The notes under the pieces are model-generated. The model was not told the DNA's origin and did no database searches. It saw only the letters and a program-made list of their open reading frames with translations. A program made the position numbers and the translations under genes. This document shows, in pieces, positions 38,328-46,163 of a stretch of DNA of 64,000 nt; the stretch's first letter is position 1; each line of letters begins with the position of its first letter. This DNA is from Alphaproteobacteria bacterium (GTDB taxonomy: Bacteria; Pseudomonadota; Alphaproteobacteria; Micavibrionales; UBA2020): contig JAEUKT010000003.1 of assembly GCA_016794125.1 (NCBI GenBank), positions 62,001-126,000 on the forward strand, written 5' to 3'.

Positions 38328-38786
38328 TCACAAATCAAACTCGTGGGTGACTTCGCCTTCGCCCACATACTGGAACCCGATTTTTTCATAGAACTTGCGC
38401 GCGCCGATATGCAGCGTGCGCAGGGTCATGCGGCGGAATTGTCCGGGCGGTATTTCCATGATGCGTTTCATCAGCGCCGCGCCGATGCCCATTTCGCGCC
38501 ATTCGGGCATGATATAGACATGTCGCACGCGCAACGTTGCCTTGTCGTTCATGTAAGGATCGACCGAGCGTCCGCCCATGCCGATCAGCCGGCCATCGTT
38601 TTCAACCCCAAAAAAAACTTCGCCGGGCAGGTCGAAACGGTTGTCGCCAGCTTCCCAGTTTTCGCAGAAGCGCAGCACAAGGTTATAACCTTCGGCCTGG
38701 CTTTGCTTCAGCAATGTCGTGAAGCGCAACGGGTCGTAATTATCGGCGGTGATCGGAATGATTTTGTAATCGATGGACATGGACAA
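38328..38786 (-). CDS. GNAT-family N-acetyltransferase
   Basis: This 152-residue GNAT protein has the acetyl-CoA loop region IMPEWREMGIGAALMKRIME and the closing ARKFYEKIGFQYVGEGE. The substrate is unknown. It precedes mazG by 7 bases and is probably cotranscribed. It differs clearly from the GNATs at 20293 and 39507. Confidence 0.88.
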   Translation of the reverse strand: MSMSIDYKIIPITADNYDPLRFTTLLKQSQAEGYNLVLRFCENWEAGDNRFDLPGEVFFGVENDGRLIGMGGRSVDPYMNDKATLRVRHVYIMPEWREMGIGAALMKRIMEIPPGQFRRMTLRTLHIGARKFYEKIGFQYVGEGEVTHEFDL

Positions 38787-39087
38787 TCCCTAAAGACCGA
38801 TACCTTAAAGCGAAACGCCGGAATTCTAAAGGCCGGAATGGACGGGAAGACGGCTGAATGCTAAAAGAACAGGATGTAGATTTGAAGGTTTTAGCCCCCT
38901 TATCTTCGTATCTATAAGTTTGATAATGTATATTATGGAAACTAATGGATTGATATAGAGATTGAGGTTATTAGGATTTTAAACCGCTGTGGTACACTGA
39001 TACTGATATATTTTGACATAATTTGGCTTTTTCTGTATCGTATCTCCACAATCAAAAAAGCAAAAAACATTACAAAGGTGTGTTCCC
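38787..39087. other. A/T-rich intergenic spacer with one promoter
   Basis: No gene is seen in this 301-base stretch. It is visibly more A/T-rich than its surroundings from about 38875 onward. It contains repeated TGATA/GATAT-type words and the promoter at 39013-39041 that serves the 39088 gene. No convincing RNA fold was recognised. Confidence 0.6.
39013..39041 (+). promoter_or_regulatory. Promoter of the 39088 gene
   Basis: Perfect TTGACA (39013-39018), a 17-base spacer and TATCGT (39036-39041). The A/T-rich DNA upstream could act as an UP-like element. Confidence 0.6.
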
Positions 39088-39480
39088 ATGACGAAGATCG
39101 ATGACAAGTTCGACGCCATTGCTGCCCAGATCGACGCGCTGAAGAAATCGCAGGATGCCGGCGCGACGCTGACACCCGCAGACCAGCAGAAAGTCGCCAA
39201 ATGGGAATCCCTGACGGCTAATGCGAAGAAGTCTCTCACCGATGCCAATATCGAATGGGAATCCGAACCGGCACCTAAAGGCCTCAAGGGCATGCTGGTC
39301 GATGCATTCGACGAAGTCGCCATGTCGGCCAGCACCGGTTATCTGTCACGCAGCATGCGCGAACGGTATCGCCAGGACGTCAAGCAAGCCGTCATCGAGA
39401 GCTTTGAAGCGCCAGCCGCGGCTCCGACAGCCAAGGCAGAACCCAAGGCCAAGCCGCCGGTCAAATCAGGTCCGCGCTGA
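39088..39480 (+). CDS. Unknown hydrophilic protein
   Basis: This 130-residue, Lys/Ala-rich protein is probably helical at the start (DDKFDAIAAQIDALKKSQ) and disordered at the end (Ala/Pro/Lys tail). The middle has SMRERYRQDVKQAVIESF. It has no signal peptide and no recognised family. AAAGG lies 11 bases before the ATG and a perfect -35 lies upstream. It stands alone behind a 300-base A/T-rich spacer, which suggests separate, possibly strong, expression. Confidence 0.7.
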   Translation: MTKIDDKFDAIAAQIDALKKSQDAGATLTPADQQKVAKWESLTANAKKSLTDANIEWESEPAPKGLKGMLVDAFDEVAMSASTGYLSRSMRERYRQDVKQAVIESFEAPAAAPTAKAEPKAKPPVKSGPR

Positions 39481-39506
39481 CCGCTGTTACACAAATGTAA
39501 CCTCGA

Positions 39507-39986
39507 TTAAAGCGGCAGTTCCATAAACACTGTGTCAAAGCTTTGACCTTCGACATCGTATACCTTGCGTCCGGTTTCGATGAAGCCAAGGCGCTTGTAT
39601 AAACCGATTGCTGACTCTTGCGTCACAGTCACATGCAATTCAACCGTCTGGTAATCCAGTTCGCGCGCTTCGTCGATCAAGGCGAGCGCGATTTTCTTGC
39701 CAAGGCCTTTGCCGTGCTGGTGCGGATGCAGATGCAGGTTGCACAATTCGACGCGGCCGTTTTCTTTTTGTTTCAATCCGCCAAAACCCAGCAGCGTGTC
39801 GTCCTGAAATAATCCCAGCATCGCGCCGTTGCTGCGTTGGTATTGCGCAGCGCGGTCATAGATATCGCCATGGAATGACGGATTAGTTATGAAACCGCGC
39901 GCGTTTATTTCGAGCGATGTTTTGTAAAGACCGCGCAGCTGGTCGGCATCAGCCAGGCTTATGGGGCGAAGCGTTTGGTTTTGCAT
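39507..39986 (-). CDS. GNAT acetyltransferase at the end of the NAS-like cluster
   Basis: With the ATG at 39986 the protein has 159 residues. The GNAT core is NLHLHPHQHGKGLGKKIALALI, followed by VTQESAIGLYKRLGFIETGR. The start overlaps the dapE-like 3' end by 38 bases, so it is read as the third gene of the minus-strand cluster. A longer open frame upstream would run through dapE in another frame and is rejected. If the cluster makes a metallophore, this enzyme could acylate an intermediate; that is inference. Confidence 0.85.
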   Translation of the reverse strand: MQNQTLRPISLADADQLRGLYKTSLEINARGFITNPSFHGDIYDRAAQYQRSNGAMLGLFQDDTLLGFGGLKQKENGRVELCNLHLHPHQHGKGLGKKIALALIDEARELDYQTVELHVTVTQESAIGLYKRLGFIETGRKVYDVEGQSFDTVFMELPL

Positions 39987-41319
39987 TTTTCTTCTCGGCC
40001 GCAACAGGCGGCTTTTCCTTGCCGTAGTTTTTGACAGTTTCGCCGAAAATCTTGCGCAGGTTGGCAAGGTCGCGGACAGATGCGCGTTCATCGACCTGAT
40101 GCATGCCGCCCTTGGAAAGGTAATCAGCCCCCTTCCCGCTGTCGCCGATCCCGCCGCGCTCCGGCAACCCCAGCTCGATGATTTCTGCGTTCGGATATAT
40201 CTGCGCGGCAAAACGGCCATCGGTCGTGCCGCCGCTGCCGTCCAGCTTCGCGGTGCGTCCCAGCACGGTTTTCACAGCCTCTTGCGCGGATGACGCAAGG
40301 TCGCCGGGCTCGCTGTAATACGGCACCGATGCGGTGTCCTTGTTCGCCTTGACGGTGATATTCTTCAGCAGATGGAAATCGGGATGCTGCTTTGCCCATT
40401 CCGGCGGATTGGCCAGCGCATCCTTGACGAATTTTTCAAGGCTGTCGGGCGTTTCATGCGGCGTGAAGCGGATGTTCCACAGCATTTGCGCTTCGCCGGG
40501 AATAATCGCGCTGGCATTGAAATCGCCGGATTTCAGCGCGACGGTTTCAAAATTCGTGTTGGGGAAGTTTGCGTTGCCATCGGTGAATTTGTGGCTGTTC
40601 AGGATCGCAGATGCCAGCGCCAATGCGCGGTTCGGGTTTTCGAACAGTTCCTGGTATGCCGCATGTCCCTGCACACCGGAAGCCGTGAGCGTGCCGACAA
40701 GGCTGCCGCGACGGCCGATCTTGATGTGGCTGCCAAGGTCATCCTGCGACGAAGGTTCGCCGACGATAAATGCATCGACCTTTTCGCCCCGCGCCTGCAT
40801 CCATTCAAGGACTTTTTTGGAGCCGTTGACGGCCGCCCATTCCTCGTCCGTCGTCAGGATCATGCTGATCTTGACGTTCTGGTTTTTAAGGTCGCCAAGC
40901 TGTTCTTCGACCGCGCTGATAAATGCGGCGACGCTGCCCTTCATGTCGGTCACGCCGCGGCCGTACAGGTAGCCGTCTTCAATCTTTCCGCTATACGGGT
41001 CCTCCGTCCATTTTTTCTGGTCGCCCGGCGGCACGACGTCCAGGTGCCCCATATAGCAGATATGTTTTTCCGCGGTGCCGAACGACCATTCAAGGAAGAT
41101 GTTGTTAACGGCGTAATCCCATTTCGCATGGCCGCCGCTGAAATCCAGCTGCGTCACTTTTGCGCCGGTCTTGATGGCGGCAGCGACCGCAAGGTCAAGG
41201 CTGTCCTGTGCCGTCGGCAGGTCTTTGGCATCCAGCGGCGTGACGCTGGCGACGCGGACAAGCGCCTGCGCCAGCTTTACGGTTGAATCTTCGGGCGATA
41301 CGTCACGCGGCGCTGACAT
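39949..41319 (-). CDS. dapE: M20-family metallohydrolase, DapE-like
   Basis: With the ATG at 41319 the protein has 456 residues. The M20 zinc ligands and catalytic residues are visible: MGHLDVVPPGD (His92, Asp94), GRGVTDMKGS (Asp125), TTDEEW (catalytic Glu159, ligand Glu160) and the late KGGMHQVDE. DapE cleaves N-succinyl-L,L-diaminopimelate in lysine biosynthesis. The protein is about 75 residues longer than usual, with a Lys/Pro/Ala-rich tail. It overlaps the NAS-like gene by 17 bases, an unusual neighbour. It could be the housekeeping enzyme or a cluster-specific relative. Confidence 0.8.
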   Translation of the reverse strand: MSAPRDVSPEDSTVKLAQALVRVASVTPLDAKDLPTAQDSLDLAVAAAIKTGAKVTQLDFSGGHAKWDYAVNNIFLEWSFGTAEKHICYMGHLDVVPPGDQKKWTEDPYSGKIEDGYLYGRGVTDMKGSVAAFISAVEEQLGDLKNQNVKISMILTTDEEWAAVNGSKKVLEWMQARGEKVDAFIVGEPSSQDDLGSHIKIGRRGSLVGTLTASGVQGHAAYQELFENPNRALALASAILNSHKFTDGNANFPNTNFETVALKSGDFNASAIIPGEAQMLWNIRFTPHETPDSLEKFVKDALANPPEWAKQHPDFHLLKNITVKANKDTASVPYYSEPGDLASSAQEAVKTVLGRTAKLDGSGGTTDGRFAAQIYPNAEIIELGLPERGGIGDSGKGADYLSKGGMHQVDERASVRDLANLRKIFGETVKNYGKEKPPVAAEKKNAKPNASPHKPG

Positions 41320-42121
41320 GCGAAGCTTCCTTGGGCGCACGCACGAAATAGCGGCTGGTGTTGATGCGCATTGCGTCGATCTGCGTTTTCGCAATCTCGC
41401 GGAAGCTGGAACGGTTCGGCAGCTCTGCCGCTTTGTAGAGGTACTGGTACGGGCCTTCGGAATCGCGCACGATCAGCGCGCAATCGTGGTTATCAAGGCG
41501 GCGGTAGATTTCTTCGCGCCCATACAGCAGGCTCGCGCAGATCACCAGCTCGTTTTCAACCGGCGTATATTGCAGCGCATCCATCCATTGCACGTTCACG
41601 CTGTCCTTCAGGCCGATTTTACGGCTGAGTTGTTTTGCCAGTTCGCAGGCTTCCGCATCATAATCGACGCAGACGATCGGGGTGTCCGGACATTCGCGCG
41701 CCAGCATAAAGGCGGTCATGGGCAAGGCCCCTGCCCCCAAGAAGCTGATACGGCTGAAAGAGCCCTGCTGCTTGAACAGCTCGATCTCGGCACGACAGAG
41801 CGCGGTGTATTCAGGGAAGTACCAGAATTCAGCAAGGTCGCAGGCCGCGCGCGACAGCAGCTTGCGCGCCCAGTATTTTTCCATTTCGCATTCGGCGATG
41901 CCGCACAGCACGGGCAGCTTCTCGCGCTCCATGGCAAGGTCGGGCGTGTCCATCAGGTATTTGATCAGCTCGGGCGCCTGGCATTTCGTCAGCGTGCGCA
42001 CCAGATGCGTCAGGGATTTCGTGACCGCTTCGTTGTCCGGCGACAGGTTTTGCTCCTGCGACAACAGCGCGTAACTCTGGCGAATGGCCTCGACCGCTTG
42101 CGTTTTAAGCTCAGTCCACAT
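41303..42121 (-). CDS. Nicotianamine-synthase-like protein
   Basis: This 272-residue protein has the layout of nicotianamine synthases: a helical N-terminal part and a SAM-binding Rossmann part. Matches are EKYWARKLLSRA (Glu81, a position reported as catalytic in an archaeal NAS), FPEYTALCRAEIELF (plant NAS has FPYYNNY...E), the SAM loop RISFLGAGALPMTAFMLA (124-141) and VCVDYDAEACELA. VRDSEGPYQYLY also fits (plant LRSAHGARAFLYP). NAS enzymes join aminobutyrate units from SAM to make metal chelators. It leads an overlapping cluster downstream of a Fur-like box. A general methyltransferase is the alternative. Confidence 0.72.
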   Translation of the reverse strand: MWTELKTQAVEAIRQSYALLSQEQNLSPDNEAVTKSLTHLVRTLTKCQAPELIKYLMDTPDLAMEREKLPVLCGIAECEMEKYWARKLLSRAACDLAEFWYFPEYTALCRAEIELFKQQGSFSRISFLGAGALPMTAFMLARECPDTPIVCVDYDAEACELAKQLSRKIGLKDSVNVQWMDALQYTPVENELVICASLLYGREEIYRRLDNHDCALIVRDSEGPYQYLYKAAELPNRSSFREIAKTQIDAMRINTSRYFVRAPKEASHVSAA

Positions 42122-42444
42122 CCCTAAATCCCACCCTCTTGAAGTCCGTGTAGTTTGTCAGAAAACGGGATATTTTTCCAGTTATTTGTCAGGGGCGGGA
42201 TCCCTCTCCCGCCACCGTTTCGCATCAAAAATGATGGCAGAAAACAGTGGCAGGGGGATCTTCACTTACACGACGAAGCTGAAAATTTGTCTCTTCCCGA
42301 AAACCGAGATTGAAAATCATTCTCATTTAGCTTCAGAAACCCGTCCCTGTCAAAGCGAATTTTTTATATTAGATATAACAATCACTTAAATGCTTGTTTG
42401 TAAAACCCGAACCCCTATATCCTATGCCCAGAAGGAGAAGACTC
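42122..42444. other. Divergent control region of the NAS-like cluster and the aldo/keto reductase
   Basis: No real gene is seen in these 323 bases. The contents are a Fur-like box at 42311-42325 and, for the minus strand, TTGACA (42353-42348) with a weak CTAAAT (42330-42325) 17 bases on, abutting that box. For the plus strand TTGTTT...TATATC lies shortly before the reductase, followed by an AGGAG ribosome site. A GGGCGGGATCCCTCTCCCGCC hairpin-forming stretch lies near 42192-42212. Confidence 0.6.
42311..42325. promoter_or_regulatory. Fur-like box
   Basis: TGAAAATCATTCTCA matches the 7-1-7 Fur pattern TGATAAT-N-ATTATCA at 12 of 14 positions. It abuts the possible -10 of the minus-strand promoter and lies about 120 bases upstream of the reductase start. 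Binding here would be expected to repress the NAS-like cluster when metal is plentiful. Zur and Irr sites look similar, so the exact regulator is open. Confidence 0.6.
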
Positions 42445-43398
42445 ATGCAAAAACGCCCCCTTGGACATTCAGGCCTTTCCGTTGCCCCGCTCTGCTTTGG
42501 CGGCAACGTGTTCGGGTGGACGGCGAATGAAAAGACCTCTTTCGACATCCTCGACGCATTTACGGGGGCCGGTTTCGATTTCGTCGATACGGCGGATGTC
42601 TATACCCGCTGGATCGAGGGGAACAAGGGCGGCGAGTCCGAAACCATCATCGGCAACTGGTTCGCCCGAAGCGGCAAGCGCAAGGATGTGGTGCTGGCGA
42701 CCAAATGCGGCATGGATATGGGCGCTGACGGCAAGGGATTATCAAAGGCGCACATCCTGAAATCCGTCGAAGGATCGCTGAAACGCCTCAAGACCGATTA
42801 CATCGACCTCTACCAGTCCCATGCCGATGACGAAACCGTGCCGCAGGAAGAAACGCTGGCAGCATACGACACGCTTATCAAATCCGGCAAAGTGCGTGCA
42901 ATCGGCGCATCCAACTTTACGGCAGCGCGGCTGGAGTCAGCCGTAGCTGTTGCAAAACAGAATGGCCTGCCTGTCTATGCCAGCCTGCAGCCCGAATATA
43001 ACCTCTATGACCGCGAGAAATTCGAGGCCGATCTTGCGGGCGTGTGTCAAAAACATGGCATCGGCGTGATCGGCTATTATTCGCTGGCGCGCGGCTTCCT
43101 GTCCGGCAAATACCGCTCCGAAGCCGATCTTGGCAAAAGCCCGCGCGGTGCGTCGGTGCAAAAGAATTATTTCAACGACCGCGGCTGGCGCATTCTGAAG
43201 GCTCTGGATGAAGTTGCAGCCGAAACCGGCGCGAACCCGACGCAGGTGTCGATCGCATGGCTTATCGCGCAGCCGCTGGTGACCGCCCCCATCGCCAGCG
43301 CGACAAGCCTTGCGCAGCTGGAAGACCTGATGAAAGCGGCCCAATTAAACCTGGATGATAAATCATTGGCGAAACTGAATGCCGCCAGCGCCGCCTGA
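42445..43398 (+). CDS. Aldo/keto reductase
   Basis: With the ATG at 42445 (GGAG at 7 bases) the protein has 317 residues. It is a TIM-barrel NADPH reductase with the tetrad Asp and Tyr (FVDTADVYT), Lys (LATKCGMD) and His (LYQSHADD), plus the C-terminal cofactor loop ending in ASATSLAQLEDL. The family reduces aldehydes and ketones; the natural substrate is unknown. It diverges from the NAS-like cluster across a Fur-like box, so coregulation is possible. Its stop abuts that of the convergent gene; a CGCCGCC/GGCGGCG stem spans the junction. Confidence 0.93.
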   Translation: MQKRPLGHSGLSVAPLCFGGNVFGWTANEKTSFDILDAFTGAGFDFVDTADVYTRWIEGNKGGESETIIGNWFARSGKRKDVVLATKCGMDMGADGKGLSKAHILKSVEGSLKRLKTDYIDLYQSHADDETVPQEETLAAYDTLIKSGKVRAIGASNFTAARLESAVAVAKQNGLPVYASLQPEYNLYDREKFEADLAGVCQKHGIGVIGYYSLARGFLSGKYRSEADLGKSPRGASVQKNYFNDRGWRILKALDEVAAETGANPTQVSIAWLIAQPLVTAPIASATSLAQLEDLMKAAQLNLDDKSLAKLNAASAA

Positions 43399-44271
43399 TC
43401 AAGGCTTCGGCGGCGGCAACGGGCGGAAAGTTGCGAACATTTTATCTTCGCCCGACAAGGCGCGTGCGCGTTGTTCTAGCTGTGATGCGTTGAAATCCTT
43501 GTAGTCGGCCTGTGCGCGGATATCGGACTGGTTCCACCCAGGCGGAATCAGCGATTTTTCCAGCCCCGGAGCCCAGATGCGACCGCCCAGTTTCATCGGC
43601 ACGTACGGCACGAATAATTCGGCATCCGGCAGGCCAAGGCCTTCACGCACCGACCGTTCCGTCGAATTGCTGTTATGGTCGAACAGCAGATAAGGTTTAT
43701 TGTCGCGGCTGATCTTATCGACCATATTCATGCCGTCGAGATACTTTTTCAGCACTTCTTCCTTCGTGCCGTAAAAAATATCGACATAGGCGGTCGCGGC
43801 GTCCCTGAAAAACTTGCGCTCATGGTCCTGATTGACGCCCATCGCCTTCAGCACGTAATCGCCGTGCAGGTATTGGTCGTAGGATTCCTTCTTGCCGGGA
43901 TTCATCTCCGCCCATGTACGGCGCACTTCGTCGCAGGCAATGCCGTGGATCTGGTAGATATCCTTGTTTTTGACGCGCGCAGGATCGTTATCTTGATAGG
44001 GAGAAAATTCGAGGAATGTGTGATAGCCCCCTGCCCCGATTTCCCACGCGCCGACCCGCACGCGCCAAAGCGTTTTGGCTTCTTCCGGCGTAGGCTCCTG
44101 CAACTGGCTCAGGCGGTACTGGTTTGGGATCGCGCTATCGGTAAAGACGGCATTGTTGTTGAAAACAGGTGTCAAGGCAGGCGCAGGCGCGCAGGCATCT
44201 GCGCCTTTGTATACACCAACAGCCAGCGCGAAAGTCGCGCCGAGCTTTTTGAAGAAGCGTTTGATATTCAC
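43399..44271 (-). CDS. Unknown secreted protein
   Basis: This 290-residue protein has a signal peptide (basic start MNIKRFFKKLG, hydrophobic core, probable cleavage near GADA at residues 23-26). The mature part has GAWEIGAGGYHTFLEFSP, IHGIACDEVRRTWAEM and a segment DHNSNSTERSVREGLGLP. It ends Pro-rich. I do not recognise the family. The His, Asp and Asn clusters could form a catalytic or metal site, but this is guesswork. It diverges from the M23 peptidase gene with 99 bases between. Confidence 0.75.
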   Translation of the reverse strand: MNIKRFFKKLGATFALAVGVYKGADACAPAPALTPVFNNNAVFTDSAIPNQYRLSQLQEPTPEEAKTLWRVRVGAWEIGAGGYHTFLEFSPYQDNDPARVKNKDIYQIHGIACDEVRRTWAEMNPGKKESYDQYLHGDYVLKAMGVNQDHERKFFRDAATAYVDIFYGTKEEVLKKYLDGMNMVDKISRDNKPYLLFDHNSNSTERSVREGLGLPDAELFVPYVPMKLGGRIWAPGLEKSLIPPGWNQSDIRAQADYKDFNASQLEQRARALSGEDKMFATFRPLPPPKP

Positions 44272-44370
44272 GCCCGTTTCCTTTTGAATGAACCAAGTAT
44301 AAACAGCACGCCTGCTTTAGCAATATGCCGGGTTGATATTGCGGCGCAGAATTACAGAATGTTGATTTAA

Positions 44371-45354
44371 ATGAAAACAATCCTCGCGCTTGTCATCTTC
44401 TTAACCGCCGCAACACCGGCATTCGCCGATGCCCCCGCCTTAGGCTGGCCGGTCGCCTGTACCGAGGGCAAGGATTGCTGGATCGTGAATTACGTCGATC
44501 AGGATAAATCCGCAGCGGCGCGGGATTTTAACTGCGGTCACCTGACCTATGACGGGCATGACGGCACCGATATCGCCGTGCGCGATTTCGCAGCAACGCA
44601 AAAAGGCATGGATGTGCGCGCTGCGCTGGATGGCAAAGTTGTGCGCGTCCGCAACGATATTGACGACCATCCTGGCACGGCCGCTGACCTTGCCGCCGCA
44701 AGACAGTCGAAAAAAGAATGCGGCAATCTCGTCTCCCTCCTCCACGCGGGTAAATGGGTCACGGAATATTGCCACATGAAAAAAGGCAGCGTCGCGGTCA
44801 CGCTCGGCCAGACAGTGAAAAAAGGGACGAAGCTTGGCGAAGTCGGGCAGTCTGGCCTGGCCGCATTTCCGCATCTGCATTTTTCATTAAAACAAAATAA
44901 CGCATCTATTGACCCTTTTACCGGCGCAGGCATCGCCGGCTGCGGGTTGGCGCATCATGAACTTTGGGAAACGAAAATCCCTTATGAGCCGATAAAAATC
45001 TATGCCACCGGGTTTTCCGACACGACACCGGATCTTAACAAGCTCAATCTTGACATGGCCGCGACACCAGTCATCCGGTCGAATTCTCCGGCGCTTGTTT
45101 TCTGGGTTGCGCTCTATGGCCTCAATGCCGGTGATAAAATAAGCCTGACTTTGACAGGCCCCGACGGAAAAGTTTTTGCACAATCGCATGAAACCGCCGC
45201 ACAACAAAAAATCAGCAATTTCCGGTTTACAGGCAAAAAAAACAGCTCGCGGCTGGCAACAGGTAATTATAAAGGTATCGCAACCATACGCAGAACCATG
45301 CCAGATGGCAGCTTTTTGACGCGCACAGCCAGTAATTCGGTCAGTATCCGCTAG
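44371..45354 (+). CDS. Secreted M23-family (LytM-like) metallopeptidase
   Basis: This 327-residue protein has a signal peptide (residues 1-19, ATPAFA). The M23 domain has zinc ligands His63 and Asp67 (HDGTD), His135 (EYCHMKKG) and HLH at 168-170. A beta-rich C-terminal domain of about 130 residues follows. The enzyme would cleave cross-bridges or stems in periplasmic peptidoglycan. Cys pairs (Cys30/36, Cys55, Cys117/134) suggest disulfides. The catalytic residues look complete, so an active enzyme is expected. Confidence 0.92.
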   Translation: MKTILALVIFLTAATPAFADAPALGWPVACTEGKDCWIVNYVDQDKSAAARDFNCGHLTYDGHDGTDIAVRDFAATQKGMDVRAALDGKVVRVRNDIDDHPGTAADLAAARQSKKECGNLVSLLHAGKWVTEYCHMKKGSVAVTLGQTVKKGTKLGEVGQSGLAAFPHLHFSLKQNNASIDPFTGAGIAGCGLAHHELWETKIPYEPIKIYATGFSDTTPDLNKLNLDMAATPVIRSNSPALVFWVALYGLNAGDKISLTLTGPDGKVFAQSHETAAQQKISNFRFTGKKNSSRLATGNYKGIATIRRTMPDGSFLTRTASNSVSIR

Positions 45355-45470
45355 GTAAAACGCCCTCGCTTTGTCGTATAAAAAGAGCTATATGATTATA
45401 GATAGTAAGGCTGTCGTAAGGTTGATAACATAGTTTATCTGCCGAACCTGAAACATCCATCTGGAACTCA

Positions 45471-46163
45471 ATGCGAATTCTTTTAGTCGAAGATAACGAG
45501 CGCTTGGCAGAAGCCATTTCGGAGAACCTGACGGCGGCAGGTTTTACAATAGATCATGTCGCCCGTGGCGAAGACGCCCTGACCGTGACGGCGGATCAGC
45601 AATACGATGCTGTCGTCCTCGATCTCGGTCTGCCCGATATCGACGGCATGGATGTGCTGAAGGCGTTGCGCGACAAGAAAAATGCCGTGCCCGTCCTGAT
45701 GCTGACCGCGCGCGACCAGTTATCCGACAAGATCGAAGGGTTGAACAAAGGCGCGGACGATTACATGGTCAAGCCGTTCGAAACGGACGAGCTGATCGCC
45801 CGCCTCAACGCCCTGCTCCGCCGCCCCGTTCAGGCCGTGAGCGAAATCATCACGGTGGGAAACCTTTCCTTTAACACGACAAACCGCCAGGCGATGGCAC
45901 GCGACAAGATACTTGAACTGTCGAAACGCGAAACGGATTTGCTGGAACAGCTGTTGCGGTCGCTGGGCAAGATCGTGTCGAAAAAATCGATCGAAATGCG
46001 GCTTTACAGCTATGACGACAAAGGATCGGTGAATTCGGTCGAGGTGCTGGTTCATCGACTGCGCAAGAAACTGGAAAGTTATGACGCGGGCATCGACATC
46101 CACACCCTGCGTGGCATCGGTTATATGATTATGGACCCCGTAAGCGATGCCGCTGCAGACTAA
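45471..46163 (+). CDS. OmpR-family response regulator
   Basis: This 230-residue regulator has a receiver domain with Asp51 (VVLDLGLPD), Thr79 and Lys101 (YMVKPFE), and a C-terminal winged helix (LSKRETDLLEQLLRS; VEVLVHRLRKKLE; HTLRGIGYMI). It controls transcription when phosphorylated by the kinase encoded just downstream, whose start overlaps it by 17 bases. The resemblance is to the QseB/TctD group. The signal is unknown, though the M23 gene upstream hints at an envelope input. Confidence 0.95.
   Translation: MRILLVEDNERLAEAISENLTAAGFTIDHVARGEDALTVTADQQYDAVVLDLGLPDIDGMDVLKALRDKKNAVPVLMLTARDQLSDKIEGLNKGADDYMVKPFETDELIARLNALLRRPVQAVSEIITVGNLSFNTTNRQAMARDKILELSKRETDLLEQLLRSLGKIVSKKSIEMRLYSYDDKGSVNSVEVLVHRLRKKLESYDAGIDIHTLRGIGYMIMDPVSDAAAD

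Noticed and set aside
42084-42389. Plus-strand frame of about 100 codons across the NAS/reductase spacer
   Set aside because: It overlaps the NAS-like 5' end, the Fur-like box and the promoters, has no ribosome site and no recognisable protein features.
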